From Notamacropus eugenii (taxonomy: Eukaryota; Chordata; Mammalia; Diprotodontia; Macropodidae), in contig NC_092875.1 of assembly GCF_028372415.1 (NCBI RefSeq), forward strand, positions 54,067,728 to 54,131,727: DNA of 64,000 nt, read 5' to 3'. Within the stretch, counting starts at the first letter, position 1, and every line of letters starts with the position of its first letter. Made by a program: the position numbers and the translations under genes. The notes beneath the pieces are model-generated. The model ran no database searches and had not been told where the DNA came from. It saw only the letters and a program-made list of their open reading frames with translations. This document shows, piece by piece, positions 27,201 through 36,960 of the stretch.

Positions 27201-28974
27201 AACTCTAGTTTTTCTGCTCCCTAACCAACCCAAGACACCTATTGTTAAATCAACTATTTCATTCTATATTTGCATAGTGAAATATAACCTCACTGCTTAT
27301 CAGATTTAAGCTTAACACATTTATCTATTAAACTTATCAGATTTATCTCTAAATTGAAATTTCTCATTTACAAACTTAAACTTCTTAGATTTAGCTTGTA
27401 TTTTTGTAAAATATTTAAGATTCCAAGAGAATTTTCTGTGAAAGAAGACATTAGCTCTCCTTTTCAACTTTCTCATCCAAAAAAATATGAAATCTGGTTT
27501 TTAATCTAAGCCACTAATGAAATTGTTGACTAAGAGAATGCAAAGAATAAAAGTCATTAACATACTCTTAGAGATTTCCCTCCAGTTTGACATTGGTCAA
27601 TATTCTGAGTGCTATGGTTGTTTAGAAGTTAATCTACCCATAATATTATCATCCAGACTGCACTCCATCTTTTCTACAAGAAAAAAAAAAACAGCTTCAG
27701 ATTTTGGCAGTCTTCTGACACAATGTTCTATTATATTCCCTTGATCTGACAGATTTCGTCTGTGACCTCAGGCAAATCACTTCACTTTGACGGACCTGTT
27801 TCCTTTCATTAAAAAGATCTTTGACTAGAAGCCCTTTCTAGCTCTTGATAGAACATCCTGATTTAATAGCCAAAGAAAGAAATTAGATAGATGTTCTCAG
27901 GGAGCCTATGTGTGTACTCTGGTGGTCACAAAACAGCACATGCAGAAACAAAAGGTGAAGGGGGAGGAGGCCTGAATTCATAGGCACTGTTAAAGGCTTC
28001 ACTTATTCACATTTTCTCCTTCTTCCCCACAGATCCTTCCTCTGTGTTACTTTTTCCCTTTAAAATTCGGCATTTTCCTCATTTTTTTTTCTTTTACTTT
28101 TCTGCTTTAAAATAAAAAAAAAAAAACCATTACAGCTGCGAAATGTTAACGAGTTCTCAAGGAACATAGGATCAGCTGGAGCACAAAGGCAGCTACTAGT
28201 TGAAGCACACTCTCGCACTGCAACGCTATCTTGGGGTAGGGGATGGAAACAAAGACAGATTCTATTTTATGCCATTTTCTCTAACTAGCACCATGGCAAG
28301 GCTAAAGATACTACTTTTCTTGGGGTGGTGCCCCATTAAGGCCAACACTGTCCTGCTTGGCTCCATCTTAACTTCTTTAGCTTTCCACCTCTCTGGGATC
28401 ATTGCCAGCTGGTGCTCCAAATCCAGACACCCTAAATGCAATCTTCCCTTTTAAAAATGTTTCCAAACTACTATCTTTGTATGACAACTTATCTCCATTG
28501 ATGTTTTCCTCTGATCAGTGAGAAGTAAAACAGCAAAAGGATCACACAGATGCAGAACTTTAGATTTTCATTAGATGGAAGCTTTAAATGGAGTTAAATT
28601 AGAGTATTATTAAGCTAGGCTGTAGTTAAGGTTAGTCACCACAGTCTTTAGAAAGAACTGGGAACGAAGCTAGAGAAGGGAGGAGGTAAAAAGAGGAAAA
28701 CAAATAGAAGAGGCAAGAGGAAAAGGTAGACCAATAGGTAGAAAATGTTTGTCTACTGAAATATTTAAAAAGCATGCACTTCAAAAAGCTGTTTTATAAG
28801 GTTATAGTGGTCATTGGCCTTACCTGCTGCTGACACACAATAAGGATTATAGAGAGGATTCAGGTACCACGGATTTGGGAATGGGGGTTGTGCTGTGGGT
28901 TGAGTGTAAAAAAAAGGTCTTGCATTGTTGCCTTCAGAACGTGATCCAGTTCCTGGAGCTGGTGAAGCATTCAT
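11568..28974 (-). CDS. BUC: Bucky ball/Velo1-like germ-plasm scaffold gene (5 coding exons, 770 aa model)
   Basis: Model: exons 28974-28824, 24985-23210, 15864-15748, 13653-13546 and 11728-11568; all introns start GT and end AG, all are phase 1, and the lengths sum to 771 codons including the stop. Residues about 19-95 hold the BUVE motif seen in fish Bucky ball and frog Velo1: RPFFYTQPTAQPPFPNPWYL, then NPYVPYYS, EYPGF and PQAPVP, followed by the conserved QTDP at 120-123. This part is aromatic and prion-like. The middle is disordered and Ser/Pro-rich, with acidic clusters near 466-475 and 530-558; the tail is basic. In fish and frog the family self-assembles into amyloid-like matrix that builds the Balbiani body and gathers germ-plasm RNA and protein; the same role here is inferred. 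Fish Buc is about 640 aa, so this is somewhat longer. No break was seen. Family assignment is strong for the first two coding exons, weaker for the last three. Confidence 0.8.
11905..12217 (-). repeat. tRNA-headed marsupial SINE, long form (about 310 bp)
   Basis: The minus strand starts GGGCAGCTAGGTGGTGCAGT (tRNA-like head) and runs through AGTCACTTAACCCCAATTG to a distinctive GAGTGAGGGAGGGCTGTGCAG tail unit in plus reading. Further copies at 3255-3465 and 59428-59737. Confidence 0.85.
12543..12620 (+). repeat. (CA)n microsatellite
   Basis: About 38 CA units with one TA interruption. Confidence 0.97.
12621..13545. other. Intron 5 of the Bucky ball-like gene, part
   Basis: No recognised repeat. 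A possible alternative exon near 13215 was considered and rejected. Confidence 0.5.
13546..13653 (-). CDS. BUC: Bucky ball-like gene, exon 5 (predicted)
   Basis: A 108-bp open exon, phase 1 at both ends, with a strong acceptor CTCCTTCCTTCAG|TCAAATT and donor CCCAGAG|GTAGGT. It codes for 36 mostly basic residues including DRPKRKMLRKHKDM and EVWTVPKRSIP. Length divisible by three and matching phase make chance less likely. Confidence 0.72.
13695..14110. repeat. SINE (minus, 13695-13845) and MIR/THER-like SINE (plus, 13890-14110)
   Basis: Minus copy: GTGTCACACAGCTAGTAAGTG in plus reading. Plus copy: GACCCTGGACAAGTCACTTAA to AAGCACTTAGCACACAGTAGG. Both are in intron 4, next to exon 5. Confidence 0.7.
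14930..15125 (-). repeat. MIR-like remnant
   Basis: GGATGAACAAACCCAGGCTTC and AAAGTGGCAAAACTGGGATTT in reverse-MIR order; diverged. Confidence 0.5.
15197..15264 (+). repeat. (TG)n microsatellite in intron 4 of the Bucky ball-like gene
   Basis: About 33 uninterrupted TG units. Confidence 0.97.
15428..15690 (+). repeat. tRNA-headed MIR/THER-like SINE
   Basis: Head AGCTAAGTGGTACAGTGGGTA, core CAGTTTCCTCATCTATAAAA and tail GTAAAGTGCTTTGTAAAC. Confidence 0.72.
15748..15864 (-). CDS. BUC: Bucky ball-like gene, exon 4 (predicted)
   Basis: A 117-bp open exon, phase 1 at both ends, acceptor CCTAATTAG|GTAGAC and donor CAAG|GTATGTG. It codes for 39 residues including DDFWVKSGAKPKF. A second AG four bases later would break the frame. 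Support is splice signals, phase and coding look; I cannot align this part to a known family member from memory. Confidence 0.68.
15865..16619. other. Intron 3 of the Bucky ball-like gene, unique part
   Basis: Nothing recognised beyond a poly-T run near 16122. Confidence 0.5.
16620..16802 (-). repeat. MIR-like remnant and G-run
   Basis: AGAGATTAAGTGAATTGCTCAC to TTCACTACGCCATGC, followed by a run of about 19 G with one earlier break. Confidence 0.6.
17475..17868. repeat. Imperfect inverted repeat with arms of about 75 bp
   Basis: Left arm starts CCCATCACATTCTACTTTGT (17475); right arm, read on the minus strand from 17868, starts CCCATCACATGCTACTTTGT. Both continue through a SINE head (GGACAGAGCACTGGGCCTG against GGATAGAGCACTGGACCTG) to TCAAAT. 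The spacer is about 240 bp and contains a MIR in minus orientation. It lies in intron 3 of the Bucky ball-like gene. Confidence 0.8.
18085..18340 (-). repeat. MIR element in intron 3 of the Bucky ball-like gene
   Basis: CCTCATAACAACCCTGTGAG and TTTACAGATGAGGAAACTGAG in reverse-MIR order. Confidence 0.78.
19310..19620 (+). repeat. L2 LINE fragment in intron 3
   Basis: GGATAAAATCTTAACTTCCTC and CCTCAATCTGGCTTCACTCTA follow the L2 3' region. The end lies next to the half-LINE insertion. Scattered SINE/MIR pieces precede it at 18900-19230. Confidence 0.6.
19683..22293 (+). mobile_element. Half-LINE (HAL1-like), full length with 5' UTR, in intron 3 of the Bucky ball-like gene
   Basis: A 5' UTR with GCTGCCCTAAGGCAGCAG (typical of marsupial L1 leaders) is followed by a decayed ORF1, the family 3' UTR and an A-rich tail. 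GAAGCTT flanks both ends (19676-19682 and 22294-22300), a likely short target-site duplication. ORF2 is absent. It lies on the strand opposite to the host gene. Confidence 0.82.
22605..22800 (-). repeat. MIR-like remnant
   Basis: GATCACAGAATTAGATTTAG, TTTTAGAGATGAGAAAATGG and GAGATTTGAATCCAAGTTCC. Confidence 0.55.
23210..24985 (-). CDS. BUC: Bucky ball-like gene, exon 3 (large central exon)
   Basis: A 1776-bp open exon. Acceptor TTCTTCCATAG|GGTTC joins in phase 1 to exon 2, giving GFRNGNPYVPYYS. The donor AAAAG|GTGAGC at 23210 ends the exon in phase 1; reading on past it gives only 13 more codons before a stop, so splicing is the better model. It codes for residues 51-642: the rest of the BUVE motif, QTDP, a long polar Ser/Gln/Pro-rich stretch, FWSNELGEFNPTPTWLARFE at about 386-405, and acidic clusters. 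Confidence 0.88.
25030..25490 (-). mobile_element. L1 3' UTR remnant in intron 2 of the Bucky ball-like gene
   Basis: The plus strand shows the antisense of a marsupial L1 3' region: GAAGAATCAGAACAAAAG, GCTTTGATCTGCATTCAGAC and GTGTACAATGTTGT. Borders are approximate. Confidence 0.6.
25665..25920 (-). repeat. tRNA-derived SINE (Mar1-like) in intron 2 of the Bucky ball-like gene
   Basis: Plus reading CTGTGACCCCACTTGGAG ... GGTCACAGAGCTAGTATCTG ... CTTAGCTGCCC is the full reverse complement of the Mar1-like SINE. Confidence 0.78.
26640..27190 (+). repeat. CR1-like 3' remnant in intron 2 of the Bucky ball-like gene
   Basis: CAAATATTTGAAGGTTATTA, then CTTAATCTTCCCTTTTCCAG and CCCAGTTCCTTCAATTTAG share the layout of the repeat at 37940-38890. 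Borders approximate. Confidence 0.45.
27191..28823. other. Intron 2 of the Bucky ball-like gene, 5' part
   Basis: Nothing recognised beyond short A and T runs. Confidence 0.5.
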
Positions 28975-28977
28975 TTT
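28824..28977 (-). CDS. BUC: Bucky ball-like gene, exon 2 (start codon exon)
   Basis: On the minus strand a pyrimidine-rich acceptor ending TTTTAGTCCAG precedes AAAATG; the ATG is at 28974-28972, leaving 3 nt of leader in this exon. It codes for 50 residues plus one base, ending VSAAG across the junction, and the donor is CAG|GTAAGG. The RPFFYTQP segment aligns without gaps to RPFFYVQP of zebrafish Buc as I remember it. Confidence 0.85.
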
Positions 28978-29726
28978 CTGGACTAAAACACATTTATGTC
29001 ATTATAAGGACCAATATTTTGGTATTTGCTACTTTGAGGAACTGTCTTCTCCTCCAAGACATCCTACTTCCCTCCAACATACCCAATTCTTTCCTGTCTT
29101 TCCTTGCTGATCTGTTCCCAATTACATCTCCAATTGGAACCACATGTGTTTTCCTCCAATCTCCGCACTTCATTTCAAGTAGGACACAATTTAGACTAAA
29201 TATGAGATCAGATAAATGTGCTCCCCAGGGTCATGTTAGTCACATTATGCTAACTTCACCATTCATTCCTACCTAATTTTCCTTCCCTACAGTCACATCA
29301 GTGGTGACTCAGTGATCCTTAGTGTAGAGCAAAACAGTCTCCAACCCATAGACCTCTGAAGCTGAGAACGAGTCATTTACTCTTGGCCCTACTATCAATG
29401 ATTGCCTTAAGGAGTCCATGTGAGGACAGCGGCAGGGCACCAGGCTCTATCTCTTGGTCCAGAGTCCTCACCCTTCCAACATCCGGCCAAAGCCAAGAAT
29501 ATACCTCGTTCAAACCAGAGAGAGAGAGCTACAGAAAAATTCAGGATTGCAGGCAGGCAGCCCAGACCCTGACTCATCCTACCTCCAATTCCAGAGGGTG
29601 GCCAAGAAGACCTCTAGAGGTATAGACGAAGAGACCCCCCACTCCAAACTCAATTCTTGTTACCCAGATGGCAGTAGAAGGCCCTGAAAAGGGGGCTGAA
29701 GGAAAGGCAATTTTCTCTTGACTTAC

Positions 29727-29830
29727 CTAGCTTAGGAGATAGATGGAGCTTGACCAACTGGGAGCTGCTAACCTGGCAACCCTTTGGTAGAGGAGCAGCC
29801 CCCTGACAACAGGAAGCACTTCGTGCGTCC
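29727..29830 (-). other. BUC: Non-coding first exon of the Bucky ball-like gene (5' end approximate)
   Basis: Coding exon 2 begins with a splice acceptor only 3 nt before its ATG, so an upstream leader exon must exist. The best donor is CTAAGCTAG|GTAAGT at 29727, about 750 bp upstream and at the edge of the CpG-enriched block. The start of transcription cannot be read from the sequence. A near-identical inverted copy of about 50 bp of this exon lies at 31323-31370. Confidence 0.55.
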
Positions 29831-30175
29831 CTGTGGGCCGAAGTTGAGGCTAGGAGCTAGACTTCTCTTCCACTGGTTTTCTGTACTGTCCAGGCCTCTT
29901 GCTAGGTGGTGGGAGCCCAGAGATCCAACAGCCCCGGCTCCAGCTCCTCAGACGGGTCCTCTTTTCTAACCAGCAGGTTCCAGCCCTGTTCCTCACCCCG
30001 CCTACCCCAGGCCGAGAGCAGCAGACAGGGCGCGCAGCCCTCACCCCCAGGGGCTCTGGCTGCCCCACGCCTCCTCCAACCCCTCCCTTTCACCATTCAG
30101 GTGACCTCAGCCCCTTCTTGAACCAGACTGGGCCTCCCTTGTTGCGGGGGCGGGATCTACGGGCCTCAGGTGCAG
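29780..30175 (-). promoter_or_regulatory. CpG-enriched promoter block of the Bucky ball-like gene
   Basis: In a CpG-poor window this stretch is clearly G+C-rich, with GGGCGCGC, GGGGGCGGGATC and several other CpGs, and it sits just upstream of the proposed first exon. No TATA box was seen. Direction is inferred from the gene; it could also drive a plus-strand transcript, for which I found no coding exon. Confidence 0.5.
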
Positions 30176-30640
30176 CTGCCTGGGGAAACAATCCCAATGG
30201 CTTGTGAGCATCTTGAGGTCAGGGAAGGAGGTGGCTTCATCTTTTGTTCTGGTCTTCGCTGTTTGGTACAATGCTGCTTACTTAGTGGGGAGGATTGCGT
30301 AATAAATGTTTGTGAAATTGAATTTGCGTGTTTTGGGTGCGTTTGGAAGATGAGTACCTTGAGGTTGACTCGTCTCAGCTGTGGAGTGTGTAGGCCGAAT
30401 CTTCCGACTTCCCAGGGGAAGCAATGACTGTATATTTGGGTTGAATGGAGAGGAAGAAATTCTCCTGGGGTGGGGCTGGGGGAGTGCTTTCTGGCATCGC
30501 AAAGTCGGCGGGGTGGAAGAGACTTTGGCCTCCTTCTCTCAAATCTCCCACTCTGCTCAGGCATTTTTTCTACATTATCCCTGTTAACTTTTGCTCTATC
30601 TCTTTCAGAGCTGAGGAGGTCCCTACTGCACAGAATGTAT

Positions 30641-31320
30641 GGGTGTGTATTGTTGACCTAAAAACTTGGTTAAAGAAAAGGCAACAGGCTAAATGCATAC
30701 ATTTTTATGATTTAATTAATTAATTAATCAATTCCCTATTAAAGACAACGGTAACATAATGCATTATGGAGCCAGAAATGTTCTGGCTACCCAGTGCAGA
30801 AATCTTCTGGCTTATATACATTTTGCCATGAGAAAGGAACTCTCCTAGTTGAACAAATCATAAATTCAGTAAGACAAGACAATTAACAAAGTAATGTAGG
30901 TTGGGCCTTGCGATTCCAGGCCGTGTAAACATATGTCTTGGTGACAAGGAAAGAAATCCCACCACTAGTGAGTGACAGGCTTCCTGCCCTAAACAGATAA
31001 CTGACATAGCAAAGGGTAAACAAAGTTCAATAGAAATTACGACCTAAGATGTCTATATTTTCTTTACCATTAATATGCCATAACACAGTATGTGTCTATA
31101 GATAATAAGATACAAAGGAAAGTCCCATTATTCAAGATAGTGTCCCAGGTTAAAGGTCTCCTAAGGAATGTAGAGTCAGCCTTGGCTGGCTTTTGCTGAC
31201 ATAGGAAGAGGCATTCTCTGAGTTTGCTTCAGAGAGAACAAAGAGATTATTCCAAAATTTTATATTAAACATTATCAGTATATATGCATATATTATAAAT
31301 AACATTTTATTTCTGGACAG
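30641..31320 (+). repeat. Interspersed repeat of about 650 bp, copy A (class uncertain)
   Basis: Starts near TGTTGACCTAAAAACTTGGT and contains TATGCCATAACACAGTATG and TTCTCTGAGTTTGCTTCAGA. An inverted, diverged copy lies at 59870-60515. The length and TGTTG start would fit an old LTR, but no partner sequence was found; it is treated as a fossil. Confidence 0.6.
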
Positions 31321-31322
31321 CT

Positions 31323-31370
31323 TGCCAGTTTAACGGCTCCCAGTTGGTCAAGCTCCATCTATCTCCTTAG
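31323..31370 (+). repeat. Inverted copy of Bucky ball-like first exon sequence
   Basis: GCTCCCAGTTGGTCAAGCTC and the next 12 bases match the reverse complement of about 29735-29766 exactly over 32 bp; similarity continues to TTGCCAG on the left. The rest of the exon is not copied. Confidence 0.75.
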
Positions 31371-31479
31371 AAAGCTCTTCCTTTGAGGACAAAAAACAGC
31401 TGTCTAAAGTTTCTACTCAGTCTTCTACAAATACACAAAATAAATATAATCTCATTTTTAGATCACAACATCAAGCCCT

Positions 31480-32140
31480 AGTTGAAATGGAATTAATTTC
31501 AGAGGCAGAAAGACCTGGTTTCAAGTCCTACCAATGACATATATGCTGTGTGATTCAGGTTCTTAAGGTGAAAGGACTTCACCTTGAACTTGAAGATTTT
31601 TATGAGTTGTCTTTCTTTGTTTTGAAAGCAGGGTTAAGCAACTTGCCCAGGGTTACACAGCTAGTGAGAATATCAGGCCAAATCTGAACTCAGGTCCTCC
31701 TGACTTCCGGACCTGCACTATTTATTAGTTCCCCACTCTTCTCTCTTCTCCCTTCTCTAGTTTTATTCCTGATTCTTTCGAAAGAATCAGTGACACTGAG
31801 GGATCACAGGAATTCGGAGACCATCTAGTCCGCTCTAATGTGTGTTCCTTCGTTCCCCTCTTTTAAGCTGGGAGCCCTGAAAAAGAATATGAAATTCTAA
31901 ACACTATGGAAAGAAACACAATACTCTAGACTTTTGCCCAAGATTAGGTTTTTTTGTGGCTAATTACATTTTCTGTATTTTTCACAGGGACTATTTAGGA
32001 TCGCAGATACGGAGTTACAAAGAAACTTAGAAGCCATTTCGTTCAACACCCTCATTTTACTGAGGAGGAAAAAGAGGTCGAGAGAAGTTTAGTGATATGT
32101 CAAAGATCACATAGCAGTAATAGTTAAACCTCAATCCTCT
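31480..32140. repeat. SINE and MIR remnants upstream of the Bucky ball-like promoter
   Basis: SINE part (minus) at 31625-31720 with TTGCCCAGGGTTACACAGCTAG; a MIR-like piece (minus) at 32005-32130 with CATTTTACTGAGGAGGAAAA. Confidence 0.55.
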
Positions 32141-33366
32141 ACTTCAAAGACATTTCTCTTGATCCAATATGGGAGGGAGAAGGGAAAGTCAATCAAGATT
32201 GTGAATAGGAATGACTGGTGATCTAAGAAGATGAAACTAGCTTAAGGGAAAATATAGTAAGCTCAGTTTTAGATGTTGGGAGAACCGTGTTCCACGTGTA
32301 GCTTGGGGGTGTCATTATGTAACTCAAAGGGAGACAGAAGTAGATATCTTTTGCCTCTTCTCTCCCCATCCTTCTCCAAGAGAAACTTTAGTTTCTGCCA
32401 GCAAGGGAAGCAGGAAGTTAGGGCCAACAGAAGCTTGGTCACTCTCTGTCTCCGAAGAGAGATGGGGTACCAGGCTAGACTTATACCTGTATGCTTCCTT
32501 AAATATTATTACTATTACTAGTCTAGGGGATTTTTTTGGTTTGTTTTTTTTTTTGGTTGCTGTTCAATCTAGCTTCTGATTACTGTTTCATTATCAGGGA
32601 AGCAGCAGGAGGATCACAAGCTATATATCCAAGGCAAATCCCAATTCCACAATGAACACAGATAGTAATTATCAAGGAAATCCATTTATCCAATTCAGTA
32701 ACAAAACAGAAATTGGACAAAGTGTACATAGGAGAATATGTACTAGACAATACAGAGTGAAGGAGCTCTCCCATTGGGAGTGAGGTAACAGCTCAGCCAA
32801 GACAAAGCAAGTGCTAGATCTCATCCGAGGAGATGTTCTGAAAAGTCTCTTCTATCTGTGGATAGGGACGTGATGGAGGTTGCCAGCTTCTTCCCAGAGT
32901 CTTTTCTTTCAGCAACCTAAAATGGGGCTGGCATCTTCCATCTTCTCTCTTGAGGCTGGAAGCCAGAAGTACCCAAAGCTACTGCAGAACTCAGAGATTC
33001 CAAGAGAGTTTGAAGAGACAAAGAGACTCAAAGAGACCCATGAGCTCAGAGGAGTGAATGTCTCCTCTGTCCTGCCTGCCCCTCATACAGGCACGAGATG
33101 TTATATCCATCAATGAGGAGGGAGGCCTGTACCAATATGCTTTGGGTCTGGAGTTACATGCACATTTATTTTGAGGTACTGGTGAAATATCTAGGTGGAG
33201 ATGGTCTGTAGACAGTTAGAGATATAGGACTGGTGGAAGATTTGTTTAGTAGACCAAAATGCCACTTTAAAGGCTCTTCCATAACAAAGTTTCTTTGATG
33301 TATGCTGAAATTATATGAAATTTCTTCTCTGGTGATGGTAGTGAAATTGCACAAGATATCCTAGAT
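32141..33366. other. Intergenic, no gene recognised
   Basis: Unique-looking sequence; no exon-like open stretch with good splice sites. Confidence 0.5.
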
Positions 33367-33558
33367 CAGGAGTGGGGAACCTGCAGCCTCAAAGCCACAT
33401 GTGACTCTCTAGGTCCTCAAGTGAATGAATCCAAACTTCACAGAACAAATCCCCTTAATAAAAGGATTTGTTCTGTCAAACTTGGACTCAGTCAAGGGTC
33501 ACTCCTGAGGAGCTAGAGGGCTACATGTGGTCTTGAGGCTGCAGGTTCCCCACCACTG
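33367..33558. mobile_element. hAT-like MITE, near-complete palindrome
   Basis: 192 bp. CAGGAGTGGGGAACCTGCAG at the left end is mirrored by CTGCAGGTTCCCCACCACTG at the right; the inverted repeats run through most of the element, with TTAATAAAAGGATTTGTTCTG near the centre. Flanking 8-mers TCCTAGAT and TCCCATAT match at 6 of 8 bases, as expected for an old hAT 8-bp duplication. It has no coding capacity. Confidence 0.75.
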
Positions 33559-35747
33559 TCCCATATCAATTGGATTCTCATCTGCCAAATTGATAAAATT
33601 GTGGGAAGTAATGGAAAAGTAACAGACAGGTGTTCAGAATTGAAATGAATTTTAAACAAGGGATTGTTTAGCCCTTTACAAGGTTCGAAGAAGATGCTTC
33701 ATCAAAACCAATAGAATTAGAAGGCAGTTGGCCAATGGCTAGCCAAGGATCAGTCACACTTCTGATGATCCTTTTAAAACCAGGACTATTTGAACATGTG
33801 CATCTGGGAGTGTGATGGGAAAGAGGGCTTGTGTAATTTCATATTCAAAAATAAAACCTGAGTGAATATTTTGGAATCTGTCTGTGGGAGAACTGTGCTA
33901 CCCAGACCATGTAGTCAGTACCAGAGAGGAAGCAGTCATACGTCTCCCAGGAAACTGGCACTTCAGCTGATATGACTTTATTTCATCTGATGTGACACAT
34001 TTCCGCCCCCTACACACACACCTGAAATCACTCCCTCAGCATCCTTCTTGATACCTTAGGGACACTACACTATGAGGACCTTGTTGTTAAAGACATCCTT
34101 AATTTACCCTAGGGTCAGAATTGTCACTGGTGTTCCAGGACTATTACTTACCACAAATGTTATTGAAAGGGAGGGATGGAGATGCTCAAATATATTTTTC
34201 ACTTTTTTTCTCACGGACATAAAGAAGCCGATGTTCCCTGACAAGGATGTTCCCCAGAACACAAATGGAGAGTGAAACCAGGCTGTGCTCGTTCCAAACA
34301 GAAAAGGCACTGATTGGAATCTCTAAGCATCTTATAAATGTCCTATTGATTTCTCTAACTTTGCTGTCATCCAGGATGAGGTCCTGACTCACATTTCATT
34401 GTTTCCTTAGGTGCCAGGTGCTGGCAAAGCCTGGATATCTCTGAAGGTGGAGATTTCATTGATAGGAGCTGCATCCCTTTTGGATATGACTAAGGAATAT
34501 GTGACTACTCTGGGCCTACCTGAATTTCACTGCCCCATAGATACAGGGCTTTGATATTTACTCAGCAAACATCCCTTATGCCCTCTCTGCTTTTCTTGAG
34601 ACATTTACCTCCAATTTCTCCGTCAGATTCCAGGAAAGAGTTACTCCCCTCTTTAAAAAAATCAGCCCTAGAGTCAACAGCGATGAGACCTGGTGATTGA
34701 TGTTCCCCTCTCCCCAGTATTTAGTGGAAGTAAACAGTTTTACAGGAATGGAGCAACCCCACAAGACTTATAAACACCATCCAATAGGTTCATGTCTGTG
34801 TTTTTGCCTTTGAAAGGCTTATTCCCACTTATGATTAGGAAAGGTGCTGATAAAACAGTTATAACAACACATTTTGAGTGACCATGGACTGGTTATACCT
34901 GATGGTCTTTGACTTTCCATCTTTTGACCTGCCTGTTTCTGTTTGCTCTTAAAGACAAAAAGAGACTGAACACTATCCCTTCTCTCCTATTAGGGATGAG
35001 AGGTAGGTGGAAATGCTCCATTATCTCCCTGGCTATTTATCCCCTAGAGCAACTCAGGGTTGAGTCAGTCAACAAGTGTTTAAAGGCTCCTCCACACACA
35101 CACATTTTTTGGTCTCCCTAGAGCTTTAGAACAATACCTAGTACACATTAGGTGCTTTACAATGCTTGTTTACTATTGATCTACTATGTTCCAGAGGGAG
35201 ATTAGGAATCACTGTCATGCTCCTACTACCTTTAACCCTATTCAGTTTCAAAAAGGTAAATGAAGATCTTTAGCCCTTGTAACCTCAGGTTCAAGACCAG
35301 CACTGTGAAGCAAAACTGTGAAACTTAAAAAAAAATAGAAACAGCAAATGTTCCATTGGGCAACAACAATTAAAAACTAAGCTGCAGGTAAGGCCTTAAG
35401 AAGCTTCAGAAAACAATGCTAGGATTGGTGGAGGGGAGAGATGTGTTTTGTTTTGTTTTCATTCTTAGAACTTCTAATGTAAAGCAACATCATAGCAATA
35501 TCACACAAAAACAACGAAAGATACAGAAGACTGAGTGCCACACACCAGCCCATTGTGGCAGCCAACAAAGAGAGGGGATTATAAGTGCAGAAAACCCTGT
35601 AAAATGTACGTAAAAACCATATAAAAATCTGCGAGCTGAATAGCTAAGAGTAGTGGGCAATATGCAGTGGTGCTCTCCCAATGGAAACAGAATCAAACAA
35701 ACTATGTGTCTTTGTTAGTTTTGATTGTCTAACGATGATAGTTAATG
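33559..35747. other. Intergenic, no gene recognised
   Basis: Unique-looking sequence between the MITE and the CTG/CTA array; short open frames have no family signature. Confidence 0.5.
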
Positions 35748-36219
<472 letters not shown>

Positions 36220-36227
36220 AATTAGTT

Positions 36228-36475
36228 AGCATTTATATAGCACCTACTTTGTGCCAGGGACTGTGTTAAGTACTTTGCAAATATTATCTGACTTGATCCT
36301 TACAACAACCCTGGGAGATAAGTACTAATATTATTTCCACTTTAAGGCTGAGGAAACCCAGGCAAACAGCAGTGAAGTGACTTGTGTAAGATCACATATC
36401 CGAGTCTGGATTGGAACTCATGATTTCCTGACTCCTGGTCCAGAACTCTGACAACTGAGCTACTTAACGGCTTAT
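36228..36475 (-). repeat. MIR element
   Basis: Plus reading GTGCCAGGGACTGTGTTAAG, TTACAACAACCCTGGGAG and GGCTGAGGAAACCCAGGC is a reverse MIR. It directly adjoins the CTG/CTA array. Confidence 0.8.
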
Positions 36476-36702
36476 AGATGTTGTACCTATGAAGGGGGTT
36501 TGTTATTTGCTTGTTTTGTTTATTTGGTTTCAACCTGCGCTTTTTTCATCAGCGTGGAAACTTTCTTTACCGATTATAGGTTGAATGAATGAATAAATAA
36601 ATTCAAAATGGATGAATAAGGCATTTATTAAAGGCTTACCATGTGATTAGGAAGATTAAATGTATATACTTGTGTACCTTAGAGTCTTAAAAAACACATT
36701 AG

Positions 36703-36960
36703 GGGCACAGTTAGGTGGTGCAGTGGATAGATGGAGTCAGGAGGACCTCAGTTCATATCTGGCCTCAGACATACTAGCTGTGTGACCCAAGCAAGTCACT
36801 CAACTCCTGATTGCCACACACACAAACACAAAAATGTGAGGGTACTGGGAGGTTAAGTGCCTTGCCTGTAGTCATACAGCTAACATGTGCCTGAGACAGG
36901 AAAGGAATTCAGTTCTTCCTGACTTCAAGGCTGGCTCTCCTTACACCACACTGCCACTTA
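36703..36960. repeat. Two SINEs in opposite orientation
   Basis: 36703-36825 (plus): GTTAGGTGGTGCAGTGGATAG to CAAGTCACTCAACTCCTGATT. 36840-36960 (minus): GGTTAAGTGCCTTGCCTGTA to CCACACTGCC. Confidence 0.7.

Noticed and set aside
28765-29276. Plus-strand open frame of 133 codons over the BUVE exon
   Set aside because: Shadow of the minus-strand coding exon and its intron; no family signature.
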